Shown here piece by piece: positions 14,101 to 25,210 of a stretch of DNA of 64,000 nucleotides. The position numbers were made by a program, and so were the translations under genes. The notes under the pieces were generated by a model, which was not told the origin of the DNA, did not search any database, and was given only the letters and a program-made list of their open reading frames with translations. Source of the stretch: Burhinus oedicnemus (Eukaryota > Chordata > Aves > Charadriiformes > Burhinidae); NCBI GenBank assembly GCA_008921705.1, contig VFFE01009205.1, positions 2,478,229-2,542,228 of the forward strand, given 5' to 3'. How positions within the stretch are numbered: the stretch's first letter is position 1; every line of letters starts with the position of its first letter.

Positions 14101-15290
14101 CACCGTGAAACACCAACATTATCATCACAGTACAAGTGATAGCAGCTAAAGCTCACCTTGAAATCGCAACTGCTTTTCATCGCAAATGGGTTGTTACTCT
14201 CTTAAAATATGTTTTTTCTCTTAAATTACCTCAGATAAAGATAAATGGAGGAAGAAAATGGAAAGAATTTGGCAAAAAATATTGGAACTGAAAAGTTACT
14301 GAAGCTTGACTTTCAGGTCTCGTAGGTTTTTTCAGCATGAGGCTTTCTGGAGGCACAGGGAGTGCAGAGACTACTGCTGGTCTCTCCAGAGGAGCCAGGT
14401 CTCCATGAATGTAAAGCTTCACATTAACTCTGCTCTGTAGAGACTGTGTCCAAGCTGACAATGTGGAAGATTCACAGTAGACTGTTTCAGTCCATGTGGT
14501 TTTGGACTTTCTTTGGATGAGCATTTCATTGCTCTATTATACTCAGTAGTGGGAGAGGAGTGGGAAAAAAAACAAAATCCAACCAACAAAATCCACCACC
14601 CCAAAATATTTCAAGGTTCAGTCCAGCCATTGTCCTTCTTTCCTAGAAAAAAATTTCAAAAGCAAAAAATGTCTCTGAAGATGCTTATAAGCATTTTCCT
14701 TTCCCATCACTCCAGCCTCAAACTTGCCTCATATTCCACAATAAAGGTCTATCAAAAATAAGACCTTCACAAATGGCTTATAATTTTTTAGCATCTCAAT
14801 CTATATATTCGCAATGAAATTCAGGTTTTCACATCTTTGAGACCATTTCTGTATTCTTATCTACTCTAGGAACATAATTTTTCAGCTGAGTTTCAGGAAC
14901 CGGAGTGAAAAGAAGATCCAACTGTCCCTAGCAATTGATCTGTAACCCATGGATCTTACAATAAAATGCCTGGAAAACGTTAAGGGCTGCCTGTTTGTCA
15001 CCTGATAATGATTCTAAATGGATATATCCTCTTTCTATTTTCTTAGGCTAAGAAAAACAAGGGAAAAGATGGTGGGATGGGAAAATATAGGACTTATTGC
15101 TCTTTTTAGAGGGGACAGGTTTGTTCCAGCGTTAAGAGTTTTCTGTCACACTGATGATTTATTTGCCAAGGGAAGAGCATAAAGTAGATTGAGACAGGAC
15201 CTGGGCTGCTTTCTGGGCAAATGGGAGAGCCCCAGCATGCACTTACTCCACCCAGACTTCGCTGGGATGGCTGGAATCTTAGTAGACCCT

Positions 15291-15310
15291 ATAGGATAAT
15301 ATAGGATAAT
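15291..15310. repeat. 10-bp perfect tandem duplication
   Basis: The decamer ataggataat occurs twice in direct succession. It may be a replication-slippage duplication. Confidence 0.9.
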
Positions 15311-17539
15311 CCCAGAGTGTGAACCTCATTTGAAGGTGGTACAACAGTTAATAATAATGAGACAGTCCCCAGAAAACATAATTAAAAAATAGAAAGTATT
15401 TTGAAGTGTAGAAGATTTAAGAGGAAAGAGGTCACAGAGAGTGGAACTTTGTCCCTGGGAGAGAAGAGAAAAATGTGGATTTCACTTCATAGTACTCTCT
15501 GAACTTACTCAGACATAGTCCTGTAAAGTCCAGAGGGAATAATTTTCTTCTTTACACTTACCTGATATTTTTCTTTCAAAGTTTTTTTTTTTATTATTAT
15601 TTTAATTCCTTTCAGAGACATTGCAGAAACAACTCCTGTCTCTACATCTATGTGACGCTGATTTGATTCCTTAATGAATTACATGGGATTTCTAGTGGAT
15701 TTGTTCTTGTACTACCATTGTCCCTAGGTTTGCTCCTGAAATTTTGCAAGAGAAAGGCACAAATCACAGCTTGATTACAACTGGGGTTAATGCTAGAGAC
15801 CTGTCATACGTATTTTAATTAGTAGCAAACACAAATTAAATTCCAGGATAAAATCCTGTCATATCTTAACACAGGTCTTTAGGAGGTCAACAGTTTCATG
15901 CTTTGCCAGAGATGAGTGCTGTTAATGTTAACACTGATTAAAGCACTGAAGGTAATACTTTTAAGATTATGGTATATGTCATAGTCTTTCTTCTGGCAAG
16001 ATGATGCATTTAGTTGCTGGCTGCAGAACATAGTGATATAATTACCTACCATAGAGTTATGTATCTGTATACACAGAGCACTGTATATCTGCTTAATAGT
16101 ACAGAGAAAGAAACAGGAATTGTTGTGTGTGCCAATATACATATATGTGAAACAGGAGAGAGAGAGGTAGATTGATTCTTGCGTCCAGAAACGTTTAGCT
16201 GTTGACAGATTCATATTGCTTTTTCACCAACTGACCTACAAGAAAGAAGTCAGTGCCTAAGGGTATAAAATTAAAGAGCATGAAGGTGAAAATGAAGATG
16301 TCTGTGGAGATATGTAACAGAGAATATCATATGTAGTAGAAGCTGAGAGTAATATTAAGTCTGTTGTTCTTGAGACACACTCTGACAGCTTACAAAATAC
16401 AGTGTGATAATTTCCTTGAAACAGTTACGGTATGTGAATGTTTGTTTTAACATGTGGCAAGCCTAGATATTATTTTAAATCTGATAGATAACTTTTTTAT
16501 TAATATCTGTGTTTGATTCTAGGTTAAACTAAGAGCTATTGATTCCAATAGTAGTATTAGCTTGAAATTTATACTTTTTTGGGGATCTAATCTGGTTAAG
16601 GGACTGTGCACCCAAAATGTTTGCTTACTTTTTTATCTATATCAAATCAAAGATATTGTGTCTCCCTATGTCTTTTTTTTGGTTCTCTTATTCTCAAAGT
16701 ACCTTCTGTATCAGAGAAAAAGAAATTACAACAAGATGTATATGATGATAGGTTCCAGACAAGACAAAATATTCTGGTGGTTTCCCCTACCGCATTTTTT
16801 CCCTTCTTCTATTCTTAGCACCAGGTCAGTTCCCATCATGGAGAGGTGCTGCTATGTATGTACTCCAGCAACCTCTTTTCATCATTGTAGCACTAGGGCT
16901 CCAGTAGGATCCGTGAGATGTTGCCAGCTGAAAGGGACAGGGAGTGTACGTAACCTCATCCTCGGAACAAACCAAGCCTTGCCTGGGTGGAAGCGCTGCC
17001 TGAAGGGCAGTGATCTTTAAAACACCACATAGATGGGAAGATAGATAGGGGATTGAGTGATAATTCTTCCTAGTAATTCCACGCTGGGTTTTTATAGAGC
17101 AAAGTCCATGTGTTGAGCCCTTATTTGTGGGGTTTGGAGAATTGGCAGATTCTACTACAGAACTTCAGTGTCAGAGAACCTCCAAAGCAATTAGTATAAA
17201 GCACATCTGTCTCGGTTATCTCCTGAGATCATGTGGTATCACATGGGCATATGGTAGAGAAATCATTTTTGTTCAGAGTTCCTATTAAACGTGAGCAGTA
17301 TTCAATAAAAGGACATTCCTTTGACCTTAGAAGGAAATTCTTCTGCAGGTGATGTGAGAGGTTATGCTCACAGGCAATGCTTGCAACATGGCAATTACAG
17401 ATGCTCAGAAGCTAATTTATTGAAACTAGTGGAAACGGGGTCACTTCATTAATCTTACCATAAAAAACCTTTTAGTGGTGAAATATTCAAATCACATGTT
17501 AATATTTTACTTAAAAAATAAAAACTACACTTTTGAGAC

Positions 17540-17780
17540 TGTCAGGATGCAGTGAGGGCCAGCTCCTCCCTGGGGACCCAGAGCTGTGGGGGGACCCTTG
17601 GGCTGGCAAGACCTGTCCTGCAGCCCCAGCAAAGGAGCAGGGAGTCAGCCCCAGCCCAGATGTCAGGCACCTCCATAGGGATGGGATGAGGCTGGGCCAG
17701 GATGAGCAAGGCATCAGGATCAGGTTCAGTGAAGGTAAGCAGGGTCAGACACAACCCCAGGTGAGGCAGGTCATGGCCAG
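17540..17780. other. Isolated GC-rich island of unknown nature
   Basis: This block of about 240 bp is clearly richer in G and C than the AT-rich sequence on both sides, with abrupt edges. It is open in several frames, including 83 codons on plus at 17533-17784 and 70 and 67 codons on minus, as expected from low stop density in GC-rich DNA. The protein frames are low-complexity (Gly, Pro, Ser rich) and match no family I know. On the plus strand a good donor-like site (gtgaag|gtaagcag, near 17733) lies inside it, and a poor acceptor-like cag lies near 17544. It could be a non-autonomous repeat, a degenerate minisatellite (motifs like caggatcaggttcag recur) or a lineage-specific exon. Confidence 0.45.
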
Positions 17781-19042
17781 GTAAAACAGAAAATAATGTA
17801 ATGTATGTTGTGCTTGCAATGATTTGTAAATGTTTTTAGCCACTCTAGAGGCTAATCATGTAGCTTAATAATATCCCATCAGATCTACATGGTATGTATC
17901 TTTCTTTTACCACAACTTTTTCCTGCTAGTACACTGTATTTCATAACATCTTGTGTCATTGATTAAATATATTTGATCTACTGCTCTTCTGTTTTCTTTT
18001 TACTACTCAACTTTGCTGGTGGTAACATCAAGTGAGGAAAAACTGTCTTATAGCTTTCTAGCCCTCTTCTGCTCACACATAAGAGGGGTAAAGGAAGGTT
18101 CATTGTAATTCTGCAAGTTTATGGAGGTGAGAGGCAGCACAGTATATAGATTGCTCACAGTTTCAGATGTACTTTCTCAGTGATCAATACCGAAACATGT
18201 TATCTGGAGGCAGAAATTCGCTGTGTATTTAAACCAAACATCTTGACTAGGCTTACTGATCTCCAGTAAGAGTCTAGAAAGATATCCATCTTAGAATTAT
18301 TGCTGAAATGTTCATAAGAGTACAAAGAGAAGAACTGACAATATCGGGGCAAGCATCAGTTGTTGGAGACATTTTTCAAATGGGGATAAAAGGCTCAGAA
18401 GGTGTTCAAGTATCAGGAATCTGCTTAGTTTAAGATCAGTATATTTTTGAATCTCTTTTTTGTTAATAGCTCTATGGGGGAAAGGGTTTGGAGGCAAATT
18501 CCCCTTTCTCTAGGCACAATTTGTTGTTAAAAGCTCATATCAAATATTTTGATCCATTTATCACACACACATATGCAGAAGACTTTGAAAGTACTCATGT
18601 ACAGTGGTTGTGAAAACTTGCTTCCCGTGAAGAAAGAAAATTCATGTTCCAGTGTCTGTCTGCTACCCTGAGTCTACACTGATTCATGTAGTTATTATCA
18701 GACTGTTAGAGACAATGCTCTATTAGAGCCATTATCTTATCATAGTATTTACAGTTGCCCTTTGCTCAAAGATTCTTTCATGGTAGATCATAGTATCCTT
18801 CTCAAGTAGAAATAATGGTACAGGATGAGATCCCTTTCATTTAGACATTGTTACATTCAATAGTTGTGGTACTGACTGATACTATTTAGTAATCAAATGA
18901 AGTGTAGGAGCATATCTTTATTCTGCTCCCATATAGCCTTTAATAAATTTTCTGCAAAGAGCAGGGCTACAGATAGGAGTAAAGACTAAGTTTAGCATTG
19001 CAGTTTGAAAAATTAAACTCTTGGAGACAACATAATACTTTT

Positions 19043-19064
19043 TTGTTGTTGTTGTTGTTGTTTT
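19043..19064. repeat. (TTG)n microsatellite
   Basis: Six to seven perfect TTG units followed by TTTT and an A run. A candidate polymorphic microsatellite. Confidence 0.85.
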
Positions 19065-22000
19065 AAAAAACAAGGAATGATTAATATGTTTTTGCCTCTG
19101 CCACTCACTATCCAGGTCAAGTCCATTCTGTTTCTATTTTTCATTCTGTACTGATTTACATGCCTCAAACGTGTCTTGATATATCAGCCCGAGCCTTCGC
19201 TTTCCTTAAGAACACAACAATTTATAATTAGGCCTGATTTATGTATGCTAATGTGCCACATGGATCAGACAACCAAGGGAGCTCCAGTAAAATGAGATAC
19301 AAAATGGGTAAGCTGTAAAAGTTACCTGTTGGTATTTGTTTTGTGGTGTTGGGTTTTTTCACCTCTTAATGTGATGTCCTTTCACGCTAATTTGTAGGAT
19401 GATATTAGACTTCTAGTAATTTCTTGCCTAACGTGTGCATTCCTTCAGGCTGTAATAGTGGGAAATTTCATGCAGGTGTGTGATTATTCAGCTCATCTGA
19501 AGTGCTGTATAAAACTCAATGTCTGTTGCAAATTAAAAGTGGGGAATGTATATTTTTTCCAAGGACTAGAATGAAAAGATGCTTCTCATTACAAAATCAC
19601 ATACAGAAGTATTTATTGGAAGTGTCTGCTATTGAGACTCTGGAAGGGAGTAAAGAAGTTTGGGAAGTGAATGAAAAATCTATGCTATGCAGACATTAAA
19701 GTTACTCACTGAAAGTAACTCGTTTTTGATAAGGTTGAAAATATTTTTGTGTGTTAAACCATTTAATTTTATTTCTTTCAAATATGAACTGTGCCTGAAT
19801 TTGTTTCATTAAAGTGTAGCAATTAGTTACAGATCAATTGATAAAAGACATTGATGGGAAATAGTATCAGGAGAATATTTTTATTCTCAAAGGATATATG
19901 TCACACTAGGAAATTGTGGAAATACACATGTTGCAGTGAAAAAGGGTGAAAATCCCAGTAGTCTAAGTATCCAGTCAAGATCACTGCTACCAAAACTTGC
20001 ACTTTCAGGGGAATTGTTTCCTAGATAGATTTTTCTTTTTTTTTTAATTTTTACTTTTTTTGAAATGAAAAAGCAAGCCTCAAAACTGGAGATGTTGGAA
20101 GTGGCATTGGTTAAAGCTGCTGTTGTAGATGAGGGTCAGGAAATAAAATTATCTGAACTGAATCCAATACAGTTAATAAAGATACTGGATAGTGTCTAAG
20201 AGCTCTACAAACTCTGTTAATAAATCAAGTCATATGAAAACATCTAGCAAAAAGGGAGAAAAAGGCACTGATTTCTGAAAACTTCTCCATGAAAGAGTTG
20301 AGGATAATTCCCTGCTTTCTTCTAATAACATACTATGTTTGCTGCTGAATTTTAGATTACTCACACAAATTGCTGCCTTAATACAGTAGATGGTATATTA
20401 GGATTTTGATGTTTCAGTGTACTCCATCTGAGAACTGATCAGAGTGATTTTAAAAGTGTCTTTACTAGCGGATCACCTGCAAGAGTAAGATTTGTTATGC
20501 AATCTTCACACTATGCTTTCTTTCTCTTTCTCCTTCCACAGTGTACGTGTATATTTCCCATAACTATCTCTTCAAATAGGGCCACTTAGGTATCCTGAAA
20601 TTGTCTTTGCTTCTTGTTAAAGCTCTACCTGTATCTCTGCCAGAGGCAGTGAGCCAGAGCACAGGCTGTGGTATAGCAGTTAGCTGAAATTTCTGCTGTT
20701 CTGCCTCCCATAATCAGCACTACTGAGTAGCAGTGTATAATAACCCAGGCAAAATATATCCTGAGATTTTAGTTCTTCTGCCCATCCTTATTATTCGCTA
20801 TAGGACTTTGGCATCTTTCTACCCTTTTTGTTTCCCTGCCTTCTCAGATCAGCCCTGAAAGTAGTTTGAGTTGGGCTTTCTGGATGCTGGAGACTTGATC
20901 AGGATTATAGCCCTTGCTAGGGGTGGTGTCAATATTCCTCACACAGCAAAGGCATGAAGGTTAAATGAAAGCAGCGTGATCCCAAAGGTTAGTTAGTTGA
21001 CTAGTATTTGAACTACTTACCTATTACTTACCTATCAAAAGGCTAATTCATGCTTTTTTTTTGTTTTTCTGCAGATACGTGTTCACACACTGGGGAAAAT
21101 CAGAAAATTTGGAGAAAGATTTAAGGCTGAGTCTATGTTGGTGTTGCACTTAATGAAGGAAAATTAAATTATTCCCCATCTATCATTACATTGTCAATGA
21201 GAGTTATTTCTTGTGTTTTCATCATAAATTACTGATGCCTTTGATTAGTGCAGGCTTATGTTTTATATTTACCCTGGATTTCACGTATCATGTTTTTAAT
21301 GTGTCTTGAAAAGGTTATTAAGTAGCTTAGATATAAGCCCTTCAAAATCAGCAGGTTTTGGGCATCTGATGAAAAACATATTTCCAAGTTTTATTTATTG
21401 TAGAATGACTGGTATAGCCATAGAACTGATGAGCACAGGTTTTCATAGACTAACTGTATAATGTGGTAGTGTCTGTGAACTTTCATTGAATGACTGCATT
21501 AAGTGGCTTACCTTAAAACTTATGGGATGACAGCAGTGATTTTAATTCAATATACTCTATACTCAATTAACAAATTATTATAGAGCTGGAGATGGTGTTT
21601 TCGTTTATCACCGAGACACTATTTAAATTTTGAAATTAAATTATTCTTTAGGTAACTTGGTACATATTGTAATTTATACATAACCACGAGGAATCAACAT
21701 CTCTAAATGATCCTGAATCTGTAATCCAAAATATATTACAGTAGGTGATTGTCAGTCTTCAGCTGCTGTCTTGATTGCATAGCACTTTGACAAGCAGATG
21801 TTGCCAGGGAGACATTAGCATCTTGGGTGTTTTTTTATAAACCTTATTTATGGGTAAATATTCTTCCCTTACTTCATTTCTGAAATACAATCTTATTAAA
21901 GAAAATTTCAAATTTTTTTTTCCTTATGTTCCCATTATCTGTTTTTGTACAGAAGTGGGTTGTATTTATTATTGCTGTTATGCAAGATTTGAAGCAAATC

Positions 22001-22561
22001 TCCACATGGTGGTAATACATTCTTCTTTGATCAGATAAATGCTTTTTAGGCTTTATCATAACATTTCCATAGCAAAGTCAGGTTCTTTTGCAAATTAAAA
22101 TACTATGAAAGGGATTTGACAGTTATAGAAGTAAATGCTATCTACACTGAGTAACTAGGACACACAAACCTTTTGCTGTCCAGATAATCTTACAGTATCA
22201 CTTCATTACAAAATGTCACATCAGAAATAGCATTTTAGGTTTTTTGCATGCTGCTTATTTCCTTTATAGAGAAAAAAATCTTTGCATTTTCCCAACTTTC
22301 TTCATAATGAGAGATTCAGCATAAAGAACGCATTGTATTTGTGCTGTGGTCTGACTCTCTTATCAAGCACTTGCTATGTTCCAGATAATTTTAACAGTGT
22401 GCTAGTGTGTAACAGTTAAAAGTGTGTAAAATTCCTTCAATCCGTTTGCTGAGTTCCCGATGATAATATGAGATCTATGTGTGGAATAAAAGCTATATTG
22501 CAATTTAACCTGCTGTTAGGGTCTCCACTAATTCACAGTTTCCTAAGATGAATGAGAAGTT

Positions 22562-22601
22562 GAAGTGATTTTTTTGTTTTGTTTTGTTTTTTTTGTTTAG
22601 T
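22562..22601. repeat. (TTTTG)n-like simple repeat
   Basis: T-rich sequence with G at about 5-base spacing, located some 150 bp upstream of the CR1 insertion. No link with the CR1 is evident. Confidence 0.75.
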
Positions 22602-22744
22602 GGCTTTCTCCTTGCTTTGGTACAAAGATGATGGTTGGGGCAAGTTTACCATCCATTTTTAGAATCTTAATCTACCCTCTTTATTCTTCAACTTGTATGA
22701 CATTCTCATTGAAATTATTACTTCTGTCTAAACTAAGTCATGTT

Positions 22745-24190
22745 GGTCTGGTGAAGTTGCTATTGCCTGGAAAAGGGGGAACAAAACCCCTATTTTCAAA
22801 AAAAGGTAAAAAAGATGACCCAGGGAACTACAGGCTGGTCAGTCTCCCCTCTGTGCCCAGTAAGATCATGGAGCAGATCCTCCTGGAAACTCTGCTAAAG
22901 CACATGGAAAATAAGGAGGTGATTGGTGGCAGCCAACATGGCTTCACTAATGGCAAATTGTGCCTGACAATCTTGGTGGCCTTCTACGACGAGGTTACAG
23001 CCTTTGGTGGATAAGGGGAGAGCAACAGAAGTCATCTATCTGGACTTGTGCAAGGCATTTGACATTGTCCTGCATGATACCCTGGTCTCTAAATTGGAGA
23101 GACATGGATTTGATGGATGGACCACTCGGTGGACAAGGAATTGGCTGGATGGCTGCGCTCAAAGAGTTGTGGTCAATGGGTTGATGTCCAAGTGGCTTGC
23201 AGCAACAAGTGGTGTTCCTCAGGGGTCAGTACTGGGACCAGTACTATTTAACATCTTTGTGGGTGATGTGGATGTAGGGACTGAGTGCTGCCTCAGCAAG
23301 TTTGCCGATGACACCAAGCTGTGTGGAGCGGTCAATACACTGGTGGGAAGGGATGCCGTCCAGAAGGACCTGGACAGGCTTGAGAGGTGGGCCCGTACCA
23401 ACCTCATGAAGTTCAACAAGGCCAAGTGCAAGGTCCTGGTGTGTGGGTCGAGGCAATCGCATGCACAAGTATAGGCTGGATGGAAAGTGGATTGAGAGCA
23501 GCTCTGAGGAGAGGGACTTGGGGGTGTTGGTAGATGAGAAGCTCAACATGACCGGCAATGTGCGCTCACAGCCCAGAAGGCCAACTGCATCCTGGGCTGC
23601 ATCAGAAGAAGTGTGGTCAGCAGGGTGAGGGAGGTGATTCTGCTACTCTACTATACTCTCCTGAGACCGCACCTGGAATACTGTGTCCAGCTCTGGAGCC
23701 CCCAACTTAACAAGGGCATGGACCTGTTGGAGTGGGTCCAGAGGAGGGCCACAAAGATGATCAGAGGATTAGAGCACCTATGCTATGAGGACAGGCTGAG
23801 AGAGTTGGGGTTGTTCAGGCTGGAGAAGAGAAGGCTGCAGGGAGACCTCATAGCAGCTTTCCAGTATCTGAAAGGGGCCTACAAGAGATCTGGAGAGGGA
23901 CTTTTTACAAGGGCATGTAGCGATAGGACAAGGGGTAATGGCTTCAAACTGGAAGAGGGAAGATTTAGATTAGATCTCGGGAAGAAATTTTTTACGGTGA
24001 GGGTAGTGGGGCACTGGCACAGGTAGCTCAGGGAAGCTGTGGAGGCCCATCCCTGGAGGTGTTCAAGGCCAGGTTGGATGGGACTTTGAGCAACCTGGTC
24101 TAGTGGGAAGTGTCCCTGCCCATGGCAAGGGGGTTGGAACTAGATGATCTTTAAGGTCCCTTCCAACCTAAACCATTCTATGATTCTGTG
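22745..24190 (+). mobile_element. CR1 LINE, 5'-truncated, intact 3' end
   Basis: This is a chicken-repeat-1 non-LTR retrotransposon copy. It begins inside ORF2, upstream of the reverse transcriptase core, and runs through the ORF2 stop (24101-24103) into the 3' UTR. It ends in attctatgattctgtg (about 24175-24190), the octamer tail characteristic of avian CR1. The endonuclease domain and 5' UTR are absent, the usual outcome of incomplete target-primed reverse transcription. CR1 copies normally lack a poly-A tail and clear target-site duplications, and neither is seen. The 3' UTR differs from that of the second copy at 33.3 kb, so they probably belong to different subfamilies. The exact 5' boundary is uncertain by about 15 bp. 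Confidence 0.95.
22765..24103 (+). pseudogene. CR1 ORF2 reverse transcriptase remnant, frameshifted
   Basis: About 445 codons of the C-terminal part of CR1 ORF2, whose product reverse-transcribes the element RNA at the nicked target. Visible blocks in order are a P-I-F-K-K-G start, [20 protein letters not shown] (near 22935), [22 protein letters not shown] (about 23208-23240), the catalytic FADD (23301-23312), [33 protein letters not shown] and a terminal LEVFKARLDG. The frame breaks at about 22798 (an A7 run), 23002, 23450, 23570, 24014 and 24046. The breaks at 23450 and 23570 cancel, returning to the same frame. The longest uninterrupted core is at 23004-23474 and contains the catalytic aspartates. 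It cannot encode an active protein as it stands. Confidence 0.93.
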
Positions 24191-24400
24191 TACTTAATAC
24201 TACTTGAAATTTATGTAGGCTAAATATATACTTAGGACTTGATTTCAAAACCGTAATGCACGTTTTTCCTTAGTTTTATATAGTCTGATCAGATACCTAC
24301 CTTCTATACTGAAGTTAAGAACAGACTCCTGGAATCCATCCTACCCATGTACTGTCAAGTATCTCCATGTTCAGAGGTCTGCAAAACTCTCAGTAGTTGA

Positions 24401-24952
24401 ATGCGGGTTTTAACAGAGAGGGCTAGGATACTGAATGAGATCGTAAATGTGAATTTTGGAATAAATAGTATGAGTAATGGGGGAAAGAAGATGGTCCCTG
24501 GACTGGGAAAGAAAGGGGATGATATATTTTGTTATTTGCTTGCATGGATGAGATTGCACCCACGTATGTGTCTGAAAAGCTGTTTAACCTACACTGCTGT
24601 AAGCTGTACTATAGAAGCAGCAAAAGGTGTCTTAGGGGACAGTCCTTCACATGACACTACAGGGACATGCTGTGACCTGGGGGCAATGAAGCTGACACTA
24701 ACCATAGTGAAAAGAATGAAATGGAACCATTTTTGTGCTGGTAACTGTCGAACCTTGTCCCTTCTTTATAGCTTTAGCACCTGCTATTTGGACCTGCCAT
24801 TTTTGGACCCAGTGAGATGTTCCTGTTTGACAGTTATGTCTGCTCCATGGTTGCAACTGCAGAGTGGAAATAGCACAGTTTCTTTTTCTTATAAATGGAT
24901 AATCCTATCTTTGCTCACCCTGCCCACTGGTGTGTTCAGATCCAAGCCGTGA
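24401..24952 (+). other. Unrecognised 183-codon open frame
   Basis: The longest ORF in the window that is not part of a recognised element. It starts at ATG 211 bp past the CR1 3' end. The conceptual product is rich in Cys, Ser, Thr and Leu and has a hydrophobic C-terminal third. I see no signal peptide, repeat or catalytic motif and recognise no family. The local sequence is somewhat less AT-rich than average, which raises the chance of a long spurious ORF. It could be chance, part of an old unrecognised repeat, or a lineage-specific exon. I do not claim that it is a gene. Confidence 0.12.
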
Positions 24953-25120
24953 AACACCCCCTACATCATCCCCATTGCCTTGTACTTCTGGGCAGTAATA
25001 CCACAATATGGGGTCTTGGATTTGACATTAAGATCTGTTCCCACTGACATATTTGTGTCTGTCCACCAGTAGTTTGGTGACATTTCCAGGAGTCTTGTTT
25101 AGCTTTCAGTGACAGGGGTT

Positions 25121-25210
25121 GTTGCTTTTTGGTTTTTTTTTTGTTTTGGTTTGGCTTTTTGCTGGTTGGTTGGTGTTGTGTTTGTTTTTGGTTTTGGTTT
25201 TTTTTTTTGA
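25121..25210. repeat. G/T-only simple tract
   Basis: About 90 bases almost entirely G and T, with GG and GGTTGG clusters between T runs, ending in a T run of about a dozen. It is the longest of the G/T tracts in the window. Confidence 0.8.

Larger units (their letters stand above)
4381..17539. other. Non-coding stretch, no gene recognised
   Basis: AT-rich sequence with only short chance ORFs, the largest being 152 codons at 16562-17020 and 111 codons at 15879-16214 on the minus strand. Neither has a recognisable domain. It contains simple tracts listed separately (7433-7636, 9710-9772, 11078-11123, 15291-15310). Around 6230-6450 the sequence is less simple and more evenly composed and might be conserved non-coding DNA, but I cannot test that. 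No tRNA, rRNA or complete transposon was recognised. Confidence 0.55.
17781..22744. other. Non-coding stretch, no gene recognised
   Basis: AT-rich sequence with only short ORFs without recognisable content. The segment at about 19180-19280 has mixed composition resembling conserved non-coding DNA, but this is only an impression. Simple tracts at 19043-19064 and 22562-22601 are listed separately. Confidence 0.55.

Noticed and set aside
16562..17020. 152-codon plus-strand ORF
   Set aside because: The first half is hydrophobic AT-driven sequence, the second half Cys-rich, with no recognisable domain, and an overlapping frame is also open. Most likely chance.
23219..23558. Minus-strand ORFs inside the 22.7-kb CR1
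   Set aside because: Antisense shadows of the CR1 reverse transcriptase frame.
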